Source of the DNA: Planctomycetaceae bacterium
GTDB taxonomy: Bacteria > Planctomycetota > Planctomycetia > Pirellulales > Pirellulaceae
Assembly (NCBI GenBank): GCA_027487485.1
Contig: JAIYDN010000084.1
Span: 124,001-188,000 of the forward strand
Length of the DNA: 64,000 nt
Direction: 5' to 3'
Shown here: positions 47,638-55,990 of the stretch, one piece after another
Layout of the letters: the number at the start of each line of letters is the position of its first letter
Position numbering within the stretch: the stretch's first letter is position 1
Notes under the pieces: generated by a model
What the model saw: only the letters and a program-made list of their open reading frames with translations
Told to the model about the DNA's origin: nothing
Databases searched by the model: none
Made by a program: the position numbers and the translations under genes

Positions 47638-47848
47638 GATTACCCCAAAAAAGAAACAATTGCTCACAGCCAAAAATATCTTGACCAGGAGTATAAGTGT
47701 CTTCCAAAAATTTTGCGCCAATTTACGTCGCGGCGGCATTCCGAAACGTTGATTACCGCGAGCCTAGGAGAGACGCTCAAAAAATGATGCATACTTCGGT
47801 CCAATGATTTGTCCGCACCTCTTTTCGTATTTCTTTTCGCGATTCTCT

Positions 47849-47997
47849 TCGTACTCGTACTCAGTGAAACGGTACTCGTACTCGTACTCGAAAAGACTTG
47901 AAGGGTAGAACCAATCGTTGACCACGAACTGAATCGAAATCGGACAGATCGATCGAGTACGAGTACCGCGATGCTGAGTACGAGTACGCGTACGAGG
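47849..47997. repeat. TACTCG-hexamer inverted pair, copy 1
   Basis: Left arm (47849-47890) consists of CGTACTCGTACTCAG, a variable spacer, then GGTACTCGTACTCGTACTCG. Right arm (47953-47997) is its reverse complement with the same layout. The 47638-48170 gap otherwise shows no gene; a minus-strand open frame that reads the repeat as EYEYEY is rejected. Confidence 0.8.
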
Positions 47998-48170
47998 AAA
48001 TCCGATGCGATGCACGATCAAGAGCTTGATAACGTTTCTGATTTTTACGTTCAAGAGGCAATCAGCTAGTTGGAGAAGCCCTCAAAAACGACCTGCACTT
48101 GCGGACGCGGTCAGGTGCCGTGGGGCTAATCCCCAGGCACCTCTATTGTCAACGCGCATGCCTCATGCAA

Positions 48171-48974
48171 TTACTTTGCCTTGAAGCGATCTGGCTTCAG
48201 GAGCAAAGTGCCGAGATCGTTTGCACCTTCTTTGAGCGTCAACTTGACGGTTCCCTTGGTCCAGGTTGCCGCTTTGCCGCCAAGATTCACTTCTTCGATC
48301 GACTTGTTTTGGGATTCGTGCCAAATCTTAAAGTCCAATTCGACACCCGCTGGCAGCTTCTCAATCTTGATCACTCCGTCCGAGCCACTGATACCGATGT
48401 AGGGATGATTCAAGATGAAGACGTAAGCATTCATCCAAGGATGGATGCTGCATTCCACTTTCGTGGCTGCTTTTTCTTCTTCTTTGGTTTCCACGTCGAC
48501 CGATTTTCCAGCTGCGATCATCGGGTTCACTTCTTTGTTAGCGAAGAAACCAAACTTTGCATTGTGGCCGGCTTCGTCCGAATTCTTGACTTCGATCTTT
48601 TGGCCAGCTCGGATCGCCATCACGTGAGGCTCAAATTTGCACAAGACGTTGTCGAGAACTGGCTTGGTATCCGGCAGCTTTTGGAGATCTGGGTGCAGTT
48701 GGCTATTTTCCAACTTGTTCTTCTTGGTATCGATCATAAAAACGATGTTGGAAATCGCCTTGGTCTTGGGATCGATAATCAAGTCATCGGACAGAGGGTT
48801 CTTGTTGTTGCACTTGGGGTCCGCTGACATATTGATGGCTTTTCGTTCAGGAACTGCACCATCCAGAACAACAGTCATGGTCAGATCGGCCCACTTTTGT
48901 GCGGACGCGGTAACCGTCAAGAAGCCGCTAGCCATCGGGATCGAAACGAGGGCCGCAAGGAAGAACTTTTTCAT
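48171..48974 (-). CDS. Exported cupredoxin-like protein
   Basis: Secreted protein of 267 residues with a clear signal peptide (about 1-25, ending ASAQ). Residues about 100-195 resemble a cupredoxin: HVMAIRAGQKIEVKNSDEAGHNAKF supplies the first His ligand, and CSIHPWM (about 176-182) has the C-x2-H-x2-M arrangement of type 1 copper sites. A beta-sandwich tail resembling a carboxypeptidase-regulatory fold follows. Similar proteins are sometimes called 'methylamine utilization protein' without support. Likely binds copper in the periplasm and carries electrons. It stands alone; its partner is unknown. Between 48975 and 49870 only repeats were found. Confidence 0.75.
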   Translation of the reverse strand: MKKFFLAALVSIPMASGFLTVTASAQKWADLTMTVVLDGAVPERKAINMSADPKCNNKNPLSDDLIIDPKTKAISNIVFMIDTKKNKLENSQLHPDLQKLPDTKPVLDNVLCKFEPHVMAIRAGQKIEVKNSDEAGHNAKFGFFANKEVNPMIAAGKSVDVETKEEEKAATKVECSIHPWMNAYVFILNHPYIGISGSDGVIKIEKLPAGVELDFKIWHESQNKSIEEVNLGGKAATWTKGTVKLTLKEGANDLGTLLLKPDRFKAK

Positions 48975-49202
48975 AAAGAAGCAAACTCCGGGGAATTTGA
49001 GAGTAGGTGGGAGGGATTGGTCGCTTCGCGAAACCGCCGAAACCAGGAAAAACCAATCCCGTCTATCGTATACAGGCCAAGGCTTTTTTCAATCTCAACT
49101 GAGCCGAAGGCGCTAGCCGCGACACGGCCAGACGTTTAAAAATGTACCCACTACAACTGGTACCAAATGGCATCTAAGTTGTTATTCCTGGATCGACAAT
49201 AT

Positions 49203-49278
49203 CGAATTTCGAACAAGGAATGTCGAAATCCGAACGCCATTTCGTCATTCGACATTCCTTATTCGGTGTTCGAAATTC
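49203..49278. repeat. Hairpin repeat, TTCGAA/GGAATGTCGAA type
   Basis: CGAATTTCGAACAAGGAATG and TTCGACATTCCTTATTCGG form a long imperfect hairpin. Similar TTCGAA-rich hairpins are common between planctomycete genes. It lies in the 48975-49870 gap. Confidence 0.7.
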
Positions 49279-49700
49279 AAAACAGCATGAAAGTAGATGG
49301 CATAGTGCTGGCGTATGCGGCTCAAGAGGCCGATATTTCGATACCTCGGCTGAACATTGAAAGTCGTCAACCCAACAAAAAAACCAACGAAATGTTGCCA
49401 AGGCGAACAAAATGAGGCAGTTTATCCAAAGTTATCAAAAAACGATAAACCATAGTAACTTAGCTATACAGTATGGATACAGGGACGAATCCTCCCTCGC
49501 CTGGCGAGGGAACTCCTCCACCGGACGTAGCGGGTCGGGACAGCCTTTCGGAATCATGAAACGCATGATGCGATGCGAAATCTAAATGAATTCCCCGTCG
49601 TAAAAACTGAATGAAAACGAAGCCACTGGGCGAATGGTTCGCGTGAATGACCTGAACCCAATGGCCACTCCGTTTCGAATTGCTTGAAACCTTGGTTTTT

Positions 49701-49790
49701 CGTACTCGTACTCAGCGCCAGCGGTACTCGTACTCGACCGCCGTTTTTCGAGTACGAGTTCGAGTACCATTTCATTGAGTACGAGTACGA
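49701..49790. repeat. TACTCG-hexamer inverted pair, copy 2
   Basis: Same plan as the element at 47849: CGTACTCGTACTCAGCGCCA then GCGGTACTCGTACTCG, followed after 12 bases by a reverse-complement arm. It lies between the cupredoxin-like gene and the DUF1501 gene. Confidence 0.8.
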
Positions 49791-49870
49791 TTGAAAGCAA
49801 GACTGCCCGATATCGAAACTAACGCTCGCTGCTCAAGAGGACGAAACAGTGTTAACAACTCAGTGGTCAA

Positions 49871-51328
49871 TTATGCGAGGATCCCTTGAACGACCTCGCC
49901 GTGCACATCCGTTAGACGAAACTGCCTTCCCTGAAATCGGTAGGTTAGTCTTGTGTGGTCGATTCCACACAAATGCATGATGGTCGCTTGCATATCGTGG
50001 ACATGCACTGGGTTTTCCGTGATGTTCCATCCATAATCGTCCGTGCTGCCATGAACGGCTCCTTTCTTGACGCCTCCGCCTGCCATCCACCAGCTGAAGG
50101 CACGGCCAAAGTGATCTCGCCCGGTTGGCTTCAATGGATCGCCTTGTCCGAAAGGGGTGCGTCCAAATTCGGCGCCCCAAATCACCAAGGTATCTTCCAA
50201 CATGCCTCGATCTTTCAGATCTTGCACCAGGGCTGCAGCTGGGGCATCGGTATCCAGACATTGCTGTTCCAGTTGCGTATGCAAGTTTCCATGCTGATCC
50301 CAGCCTGCATGCATCAACTGCACAAAACGCACGCCTCGTTCCAGCAATCGTCGTGCAACCAGACAGTTGTTGGCGAATGTTCCTTTCGCGAGCGCATCTG
50401 GTCCGTACCTTTCAATCGTCGAAGCGGACTCCTTCGAAAAATCAATTAGGTCCGGCACGCTGGTTTGCATGCGAAATGCCATTTCGTATTGGGAGATACG
50501 AGTGTCAATCTCTGGGTCGCCATAGTCGGCTAAGTGCTGTTGATTCATGGCTGCGATGTCGTCCAGCAAAGCACGTCGCCCCTCGCGTGACATGCCAGTT
50601 GGGTTCGCCAAATAAGGCACCAAGTCACCTGTGTTACGGAACCGAACCCCTTGGAAACGGCTGGGCAGAAAACCGCTACCCCAGTAGTAATCGAAAAATA
50701 GCTGCCCGCAGGTTTTGGCTTTATCGCTGGAGGTCATCACCACAAACGTGGGTAGCTCATCTGTTTCGCTTCCGAGTCCATAAGAAAGCCAAGACCCCAA
50801 ACTGGGGCGGCCGGGAACCTGCGAACCGGTTAGAAAAAAGGTCACTCCGGGCGCATGGTTCACGGCTTCTGTATTCATAGAACGAACCAACGTAATCTCG
50901 TCTGCGACACTTCCAATTTTGGGCAGCATCGAACTCAGCTCAAGACCGGAGTTGCCGTATTTCTGAAAGGGCTTAATCGCTGGAACGCAAGGCCACTTAC
51001 CATATCCACTGGACATGGTAGACAATCGCGTGCTGCCTCGAACGGAATCTGGGATATCTTTGCCTTCCATTTCGCGCAGGACGGGCTTCGGATCGAACAG
51101 GTCGATATGCGATGGGCCTCCTCCTTGCCAAAGCAACACAACGCGTTTTGCTTTCGCCAGATGGTGCGGCAAGTCGGCCAGCCCTTGCAGACCAGAACCT
51201 CCAGCCGCCTGCAGATTTCCATTCCCCAAAAGGGACGCCAAGGCGGCTGCACCAACTCCGCTTGCGGCAGATCCAAACAGCTGGCGCCGATTCACTCTTG
51301 CGATATTCTGTTGAACTTCATTTTCCAT
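49871..51328 (-). CDS. DUF1501 domain protein, TAT-exported
   Basis: Protein of 485 residues of the DUF1501 family, an alkaline-phosphatase-like superfamily group abundant in planctomycetes. The twin-arginine leader VNRRQLFGSAASGVGAAALA lies near the N-terminus. Conserved blocks include GGPSHIDLFDPKP, a NHAPGVTFFLTGSQVPGRPS segment, HAGWDQHGNLH, and VIWGAEFGRTPFGQ, whose Asp and His residues could bind metal. The substrate is unknown; a sulfatase-like role is proposed for the family but unproven. GGAAG lies about 8 bases before the ATG at 51328. It follows the PSCyt1-DUF1549-DUF1553 gene, the family's standard partner, on the same strand with an 85-bp gap. Confidence 0.93.
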   Translation of the reverse strand: MENEVQQNIARVNRRQLFGSAASGVGAAALASLLGNGNLQAAGGSGLQGLADLPHHLAKAKRVVLLWQGGGPSHIDLFDPKPVLREMEGKDIPDSVRGSTRLSTMSSGYGKWPCVPAIKPFQKYGNSGLELSSMLPKIGSVADEITLVRSMNTEAVNHAPGVTFFLTGSQVPGRPSLGSWLSYGLGSETDELPTFVVMTSSDKAKTCGQLFFDYYWGSGFLPSRFQGVRFRNTGDLVPYLANPTGMSREGRRALLDDIAAMNQQHLADYGDPEIDTRISQYEMAFRMQTSVPDLIDFSKESASTIERYGPDALAKGTFANNCLVARRLLERGVRFVQLMHAGWDQHGNLHTQLEQQCLDTDAPAAALVQDLKDRGMLEDTLVIWGAEFGRTPFGQGDPLKPTGRDHFGRAFSWWMAGGGVKKGAVHGSTDDYGWNITENPVHVHDMQATIMHLCGIDHTRLTYRFQGRQFRLTDVHGEVVQGILA

Positions 51329-51413
51329 GGTTGTCTTCCTTCTGCAGCTTGAGACCACTTGTGTTTGGGATCACTTGTGTTTCGGAACTTGCTGGTGTTG
51401 ATTCGGCGAGGGG

Positions 51414-53972
51414 CTATTCCCGCGTTAACGATTCGTCGAAATTGATCATGGCCAAACAGACCGCTGATAAAGCCGCATGCGATACTACATCAAGCGATTT
51501 ATCCCGGGAGGCTACGCCGGTCGCAATGAACGCTTCCGCTCCGGGCAAGTCTGCAGCAAAAAGTTCACGTTGCTTCTGCATTGCTTTTTGCAGCATCCCC
51601 ATTTCAAAGTCGCTGGGGGGGCGGCACAAGATATTACGAAACGCAAATCGCAACTGATCTTCTTGGTTTGCAGAATGATGCATTCCATTTTGAGCCAAGA
51701 CGCGGGCCGCTTCGACCCATGTTGGATCGTTGAGTGTTGTCAACGCGTGCAACGGGGTGCTGGTTAAGGAGGAACGTACTCGGCAGGTCTGTCGATTCGA
51801 TGCGTCAAACATGTTGGCTGGTCCTACCGTTCGGCGCCAGAACGTGTACAGACTGCGTCGGTAAATATCCTGGCCGGTCGAAGCTGGATAAGTAAAATCC
51901 CGTTCCTTGGTGATTGCGAGCGATTCCCAAATCGCATCTGGTTGGTAAGGGTACACCGGCTTGCCTGCAATGCGTTTGTCCAAAAGATTGGAGGCCGCTA
52001 AAGCCCAATCTCGCAAAATCATCGAAGGCATGCGAAAGCGACTCGATCTTGCAAACAGTCGGTTTTGGATATCAAGCGATCGCAACTCTGGTGAGACCTT
52101 ACTGGACTGTTTGTAGGTGGCGCTGTTGACGATCAATCGAGTCATCGCCTTCATATCCCAACCCGTTTCGCGAAAATTCACCGAAAGCCAATCTAGCATC
52201 GGCAGATGGATTGGATATTCGCTTTGAACCCCAAAGTCCTCGGCGGTCTTTACGATCCCAAGCCCGAAGAAGTGTTGCCACATTCGATTCACCTGCACGC
52301 GAGCTGTCAGCGGATGCTCTGGTGAAACAAGCCATTGCGCAAAACCAAGTCGATTGCGAGGTGCATCGGCAAGCATCGGTGGCAGAAAGCCTGGGGTTTC
52401 GAACGTCACTTTTTCCTCGGGCTTCAAGTATTCGCCACGCGATAACACGTTGGATTCACGCGGCCTGCTGTCGCTCATGATCATCACCCGAGGAAGATGG
52501 TCAGCTCGATAAGCATTCATTTGATTTCGCTGGTCGATGATTCTACCCAAGACAGGAAGCTTGTCGTTCAGGCTGGGGCGAACCTTCTCTTCAAAGTGCT
52601 TCCGCAATTCCGGCTCAACCAGTTTCTTTTCATCTTCGGATCGTTCTGCTTCCGGCTTCGCAAGGAGCTTCGATAGCGATTCCGACAGTCCTTTGGTTTC
52701 GTTGGGTTTGTCGCTTGCTAAAACTGCGGCTCGCCAACCAAAGTAAGCCGCGTCGAGCAAGGGAGCAGCTTCCTTTTCAAACTCAGCGATCTTGGCTTCG
52801 AATTCGGCAAACTTGATTTTGTTCTCTTCGGTAGGTAACTCAAGGTAAGGCGATGCGACCCGGATGCGCGACGAAATATATTCCGGTACCCCTGATTCGG
52901 GAACTCGATTGAACAAGTCGAGGAAGCGATAATAGTCCTTTTGCGAGATCGGGTCATATTTATGATCGTGGCATTGAGCACATGCGACGGTCAGCCCCAA
53001 CCAAGTCGTTGCCGTTGTGTCGATACGATCAAACAGAACAACAAACCGTTGCTCTTCTGCGATCGCGCCCCCCTCGCCATTCAGTAGATGGTTTCGATTG
53101 AAACCGCTGGCGATCTTTTGATCCGTGGTGGCGTCAGGAAGGAGATCCCCCGCCAACTGCCAAATGGTAAACTGGTCAAAGGGCAGGTTTTGATTAAGAG
53201 CTCGAACCACCCAGTCACGCCAGATCCATTGCCACGTATCGCCATCTTGCTGGAACCCATTGCTGTCGGCATAGCGGGCCGCATCGAGCCAGCTCAATGC
53301 CATGCGTTCGCCGTAGTGCTCGCTGTTCAGAAGTTTTTCCACTCGTTTTTCGTAAGCTTGAGGATCCGAGTCCCCGACGAACGAGTCGACTTCGCTTGGG
53401 CTAGGAGGCAGGCCGACTAAGTCGATATAAAGACGCTTCAGCAGAGTGGCTCGGTCCGCTTCCGGTGAAGGAGCGAGCCCTTCGGCTTCGAGTTTGGCCA
53501 ATACGAATTGATCGATCGCATTGCGAATCCAGCTAGAGTTCTTGACTTCGGGTAAGTTTGGCTTCACAGGAGCGACAAACGACCAATGCGGAGCGTAGTT
53601 TGCACCTTCATTGATCCAGCGTTCCAGGATGACCTTCTGTTCGGGGCTAAGTCGCCGATTCGATTTAGGCGGCGGCATTTGGACATCAGGATCGGCCGAA
53701 TGGATGCGGGAAACAAGCGAGCTATCTTGCGATTTGTTGGGAACGATCGCACCGGCTGCTATCGCCTGCTCGCGGTCGTCCAATCGCAAGTCGCCTTGCC
53801 GTTTATTCCCATCTTGGCCGTGGCAATAAAAGCAGTTTTCCGCCAGGATGGGCCGAATATCGCGATTGAAGTCGAGGGGGGCATCGCCGGCGTGGAGGCT
53901 GCCGAATGGAAAAAACACGACAACGATAAAAACTCGAAGAACGAGTGCAACGTGGGGCGAATGGATTTTCAA
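51414..53972 (-). CDS. PSCyt1-DUF1549-DUF1553 planctomycete cytochrome protein
   Basis: Exported protein of 852 residues with the three planctomycete-specific domains in order. PSCyt1 contains the haem site CFYCHG (about residues 46-51). DUF1549 (about 130-340) includes KRLYIDLVGLPPSP and TWLGLTVACAQCHDHKYDP, with a second CXXCH near 330. DUF1553 (about 540-830) includes ARVQVNRMWQHFFGLGIV. A signal peptide occupies the first about 28 residues. The only suitable start is TTG, with AGGA 10-13 bases upstream. It probably forms a periplasmic electron-transfer or oxidative unit with the DUF1501 protein that follows. The reaction is unknown. Confidence 0.93.
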   Translation of the reverse strand: MKIHSPHVALVLRVFIVVVFFPFGSLHAGDAPLDFNRDIRPILAENCFYCHGQDGNKRQGDLRLDDREQAIAAGAIVPNKSQDSSLVSRIHSADPDVQMPPPKSNRRLSPEQKVILERWINEGANYAPHWSFVAPVKPNLPEVKNSSWIRNAIDQFVLAKLEAEGLAPSPEADRATLLKRLYIDLVGLPPSPSEVDSFVGDSDPQAYEKRVEKLLNSEHYGERMALSWLDAARYADSNGFQQDGDTWQWIWRDWVVRALNQNLPFDQFTIWQLAGDLLPDATTDQKIASGFNRNHLLNGEGGAIAEEQRFVVLFDRIDTTATTWLGLTVACAQCHDHKYDPISQKDYYRFLDLFNRVPESGVPEYISSRIRVASPYLELPTEENKIKFAEFEAKIAEFEKEAAPLLDAAYFGWRAAVLASDKPNETKGLSESLSKLLAKPEAERSEDEKKLVEPELRKHFEEKVRPSLNDKLPVLGRIIDQRNQMNAYRADHLPRVMIMSDSRPRESNVLSRGEYLKPEEKVTFETPGFLPPMLADAPRNRLGFAQWLVSPEHPLTARVQVNRMWQHFFGLGIVKTAEDFGVQSEYPIHLPMLDWLSVNFRETGWDMKAMTRLIVNSATYKQSSKVSPELRSLDIQNRLFARSSRFRMPSMILRDWALAASNLLDKRIAGKPVYPYQPDAIWESLAITKERDFTYPASTGQDIYRRSLYTFWRRTVGPANMFDASNRQTCRVRSSLTSTPLHALTTLNDPTWVEAARVLAQNGMHHSANQEDQLRFAFRNILCRPPSDFEMGMLQKAMQKQRELFAADLPGAEAFIATGVASRDKSLDVVSHAALSAVCLAMINFDESLTRE

Positions 53973-54311
53973 GACACAAAATCCTGTAGGTAGGGGTGGG
54001 ATCGACGCACTTAACGGTTGCCCCTGGATTTAGGCAACCCGGCGAACGACTACTCCAAATTGTAATTCGAAACCTGAATTCATTCTACAGTCTAAACGTC
54101 ACTGAGGAGCTCGACGGTAGAGCTCTTATTTTGGCATGAGCAATGAAAAAAGCAGCGAATTGTGGGCGATGATTCCTTTTTGGACAGTTGGCGTTTGGGA
54201 ATGAGTTAGGTTTTGGAAACTGGATTTCGGGGTCGCCCCGAAGCGACTTTTGCACTAAACTTAGGTCCGTTAGGCCAAGGCATCGTCGTTTCTTGGAACG
54301 GCAAAGAAATC

Positions 54312-54398
54312 GGATGGGTGGCAGAGCGGTTTATTGCACCGGTCTTGAAAACCGGAGACGTCGAAAGGCGTCCGTGGGTTCGAATCCCTCCCCATCCG
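54312..54398 (+). tRNA. tRNA-Ser(UGA)
   Basis: An 87-nt cloverleaf. Acceptor stem GGATGGG/CCCATCC; anticodon arm CCGGT-CTTGAAA-ACCGG, with anticodon TGA reading UCA serine codons; a long variable arm (GACGTCGAAAGGCGTC) typical of class II serine tRNA; T loop TTCGAAT with one T-stem mismatch. CCA is not encoded. A run of six T follows within two bases of the 3' end and is a plausible terminator. It separates conserved genes from the repeat-rich accessory region, so it could be an attachment site. Confidence 0.92.
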
Positions 54399-54440
54399 CT
54401 TTTTTCTCCCCAAACAATGCTGGGTTTTGGGGGCCCCTCA

Positions 54441-54502
54441 GTAGGCCGTAATAAGTCGCTGCCGTAGGCCGTAACAAGTCGCTTTGGACGCAGTTACGGC
54501 AT
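54441..54502 (+). repeat. A-module repeat, one partial and one full copy
   Basis: A partial copy (GTAGGCCGTAATAAGTCGCT, 54441-54460) abuts a full copy (54464-54502) that reads GTAGGCCGTAACAAGTCGCT, then TTGGACGCAGTTACGGCATG. GCCGTAAC and GTTACGGC form an 8-bp stem around the spacer. Confidence 0.85.
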
Positions 54503-54558
54503 GGCGTGCCTGATATGCCAATCCAGTACAAATCGCTCCGATACTTCCCCAGGTATCT

Positions 54559-54694
54559 ATTTGGAAACGCAGAGTCGCAGAGGACGCAGAGATAAAACAT
54601 TTAAAGACTTTGGCCTTCCTATGTGAACTCCGTGCCTCTGTGTTTCAATGAAATACCTCGCAAGAGTCGAGCTCGGGATTGTTATTTTCCTGTG
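54559..54694 (+). repeat. B and C modules of the composite repeat
   Basis: B begins with ACGCAGAGTCGCAGAGGACG and pairs with a later CTCCGTGCCTCTGTGTTTC, making a long hairpin. C follows: AATGAAATACCTCGCAAGAG, then TCGAGCTCGGGATT and a T-rich end. The other B/C copies are at 61354 and 62189. Confidence 0.82.
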
Positions 54695-54751
54695 GTTTGA
54701 ATTACTTGCAAATAGCTTATCTTCGAGCACCTTTCTGGCGTCACCATGGGC

Positions 54752-54850
54752 TTAGGCCGTGGCCAGTCGCTGCAGTAGGCCGTAACAAGTCGCTCTCAGT
54801 GTTTCACTGAAATACTTCGCAAGAGTCGATCTCGGGATTCCTGTTTCCAA
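54752..54850 (+). repeat. Partial A modules plus C module
   Basis: A diverged A start (TTAGGCCGTGGCCAGTCGCT) abuts a better one (GTAGGCCGTAACAAGTCGCT); the A module breaks off and continues directly into C (GAAATACTTCGCAAGAGTCG). The stretch 54851-55038 shows nothing recognisable. Confidence 0.75.
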
Positions 54851-55038
54851 CGAATTGGTGGACTCGAAAACGCTAGGTGGGTTGAACCTTTCTCGTGCCT
54901 CAACGTCCACGTTCAATGCATATTGTGAATAAGTGAAAGTGCTAAAAGCCTAAAACTCCGAAAGCGTTTTGAACCTTTTGATTGGTAACTTGGTCATTCT
55001 TGCGATCCTGGCTTGATTAACCGCCGAAAGAACTGACC

Positions 55039-55878
55039 ATGCAAAAACAGCTATTCCTCGAACCCCGTCAGTCCCAATACAGGCCATTTTTCCAAGACGA
55101 TTTTGCTGAAAAAGCAATGGACATGTCGAAAGACGTGCCAGATTTGATTAACCCAGTCTTTGACTTGATTGCGGATTTGCGAGCGGCTTCGTACGCTTCC
55201 GCAATTCCAGCAAACGGACCAACAGCAATCAAGATCTTTCACGATGCTATGATCGAAGGAGGTGCCGGCCCCAAAGCAGTACTTGACTTCGCTGAGACGA
55301 TTCTGTCCGTGGTTTCTCTAGAGTTACCCGAGATAAACGGGATCCCCGAATTGCGAAGAAAACTGCTCGAGAAATTGGTTGAAGTTTCGGACCGAACAGT
55401 CGAAGCATCACGACAGGTTCGCGAAATAGCCACACCCCTTGATGCCGAAGCCGTATGGCAAACTTACTTTAGCTTGTCGCCATTTCAGCTGGGCTTACAT
55501 GCCGCAATGAAGCAATCCTATGTCTCGATCTATGTCGCGTTTGAGAGTTTTGTAGTTCGATGTACAAAGCTTGCGCACGGAATCGACTCTTTGCGAGTCT
55601 CAGATAGTAACTTCAACCGACACCTTGACATTTTCGGAAGCATTGCTCAAAAACACTGGCACTCCAAGGAACTGCAAGCCGCCAAGGAAGTTCGAAACGC
55701 AATAGTTCACAATGGCAGTCGAATCACAGAAAAGTTGAAGAAACTAGATATTCCTGTTGAGGCCGCCAATAACGAAGTGCATGTCTATCCCGAACATCTT
55801 CGGAACTTGTATTCGACGGTTAGCACCGCTGCATTGGGCTTCATTACTAGTCCAGCATTAAGGAAGGCCTCCGCCTAA
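55039..55878 (+). CDS. HEPN-like protein, putative defence-related
   Basis: Hypothetical cytoplasmic protein of 279 residues, mainly helical. Near the C-terminus the sequence EVRNAIVHNGSRIT contains an R-x4-H signature and a surrounding helix pattern resembling HEPN-fold ribonucleases and the MAE_28990/RiboL-PSP-like groups found in toxin-antitoxin and abortive infection systems. The middle (QSYVSIYVAFESFVVRCTKL) fits a HEPN helix as well. No signal peptide. It is the first gene after the tRNA-Ser/repeat block and lies 112 bp before the DUF4041/GIY-YIG gene on the same strand. The HEPN assignment is from motif only; a nuclease role is inference. Confidence 0.72.
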   Translation: MQKQLFLEPRQSQYRPFFQDDFAEKAMDMSKDVPDLINPVFDLIADLRAASYASAIPANGPTAIKIFHDAMIEGGAGPKAVLDFAETILSVVSLELPEINGIPELRRKLLEKLVEVSDRTVEASRQVREIATPLDAEAVWQTYFSLSPFQLGLHAAMKQSYVSIYVAFESFVVRCTKLAHGIDSLRVSDSNFNRHLDIFGSIAQKHWHSKELQAAKEVRNAIVHNGSRITEKLKKLDIPVEAANNEVHVYPEHLRNLYSTVSTAALGFITSPALRKASA

Positions 55879-55990
55879 CCAATTATCATCAAAAAGTAAG
55901 GTCGGTAATGCGTTTCGACGTTGCACTTGGTCGCGACACCAGCCATAGTGTTGATTTAAACAACAACGCAATCAACGCCCAAAGCCCATT

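Noticed and set aside
47764-48054. Minus-strand frame encoding EYEYEY/RTRTRT segments
   Set aside because: It only reads through the TACTCG repeat; the rest is not protein-like.
54188-54467. Short plus-strand frames over the tRNA-Ser gene
   Set aside because: They read through the tRNA and its terminator and have no family match.
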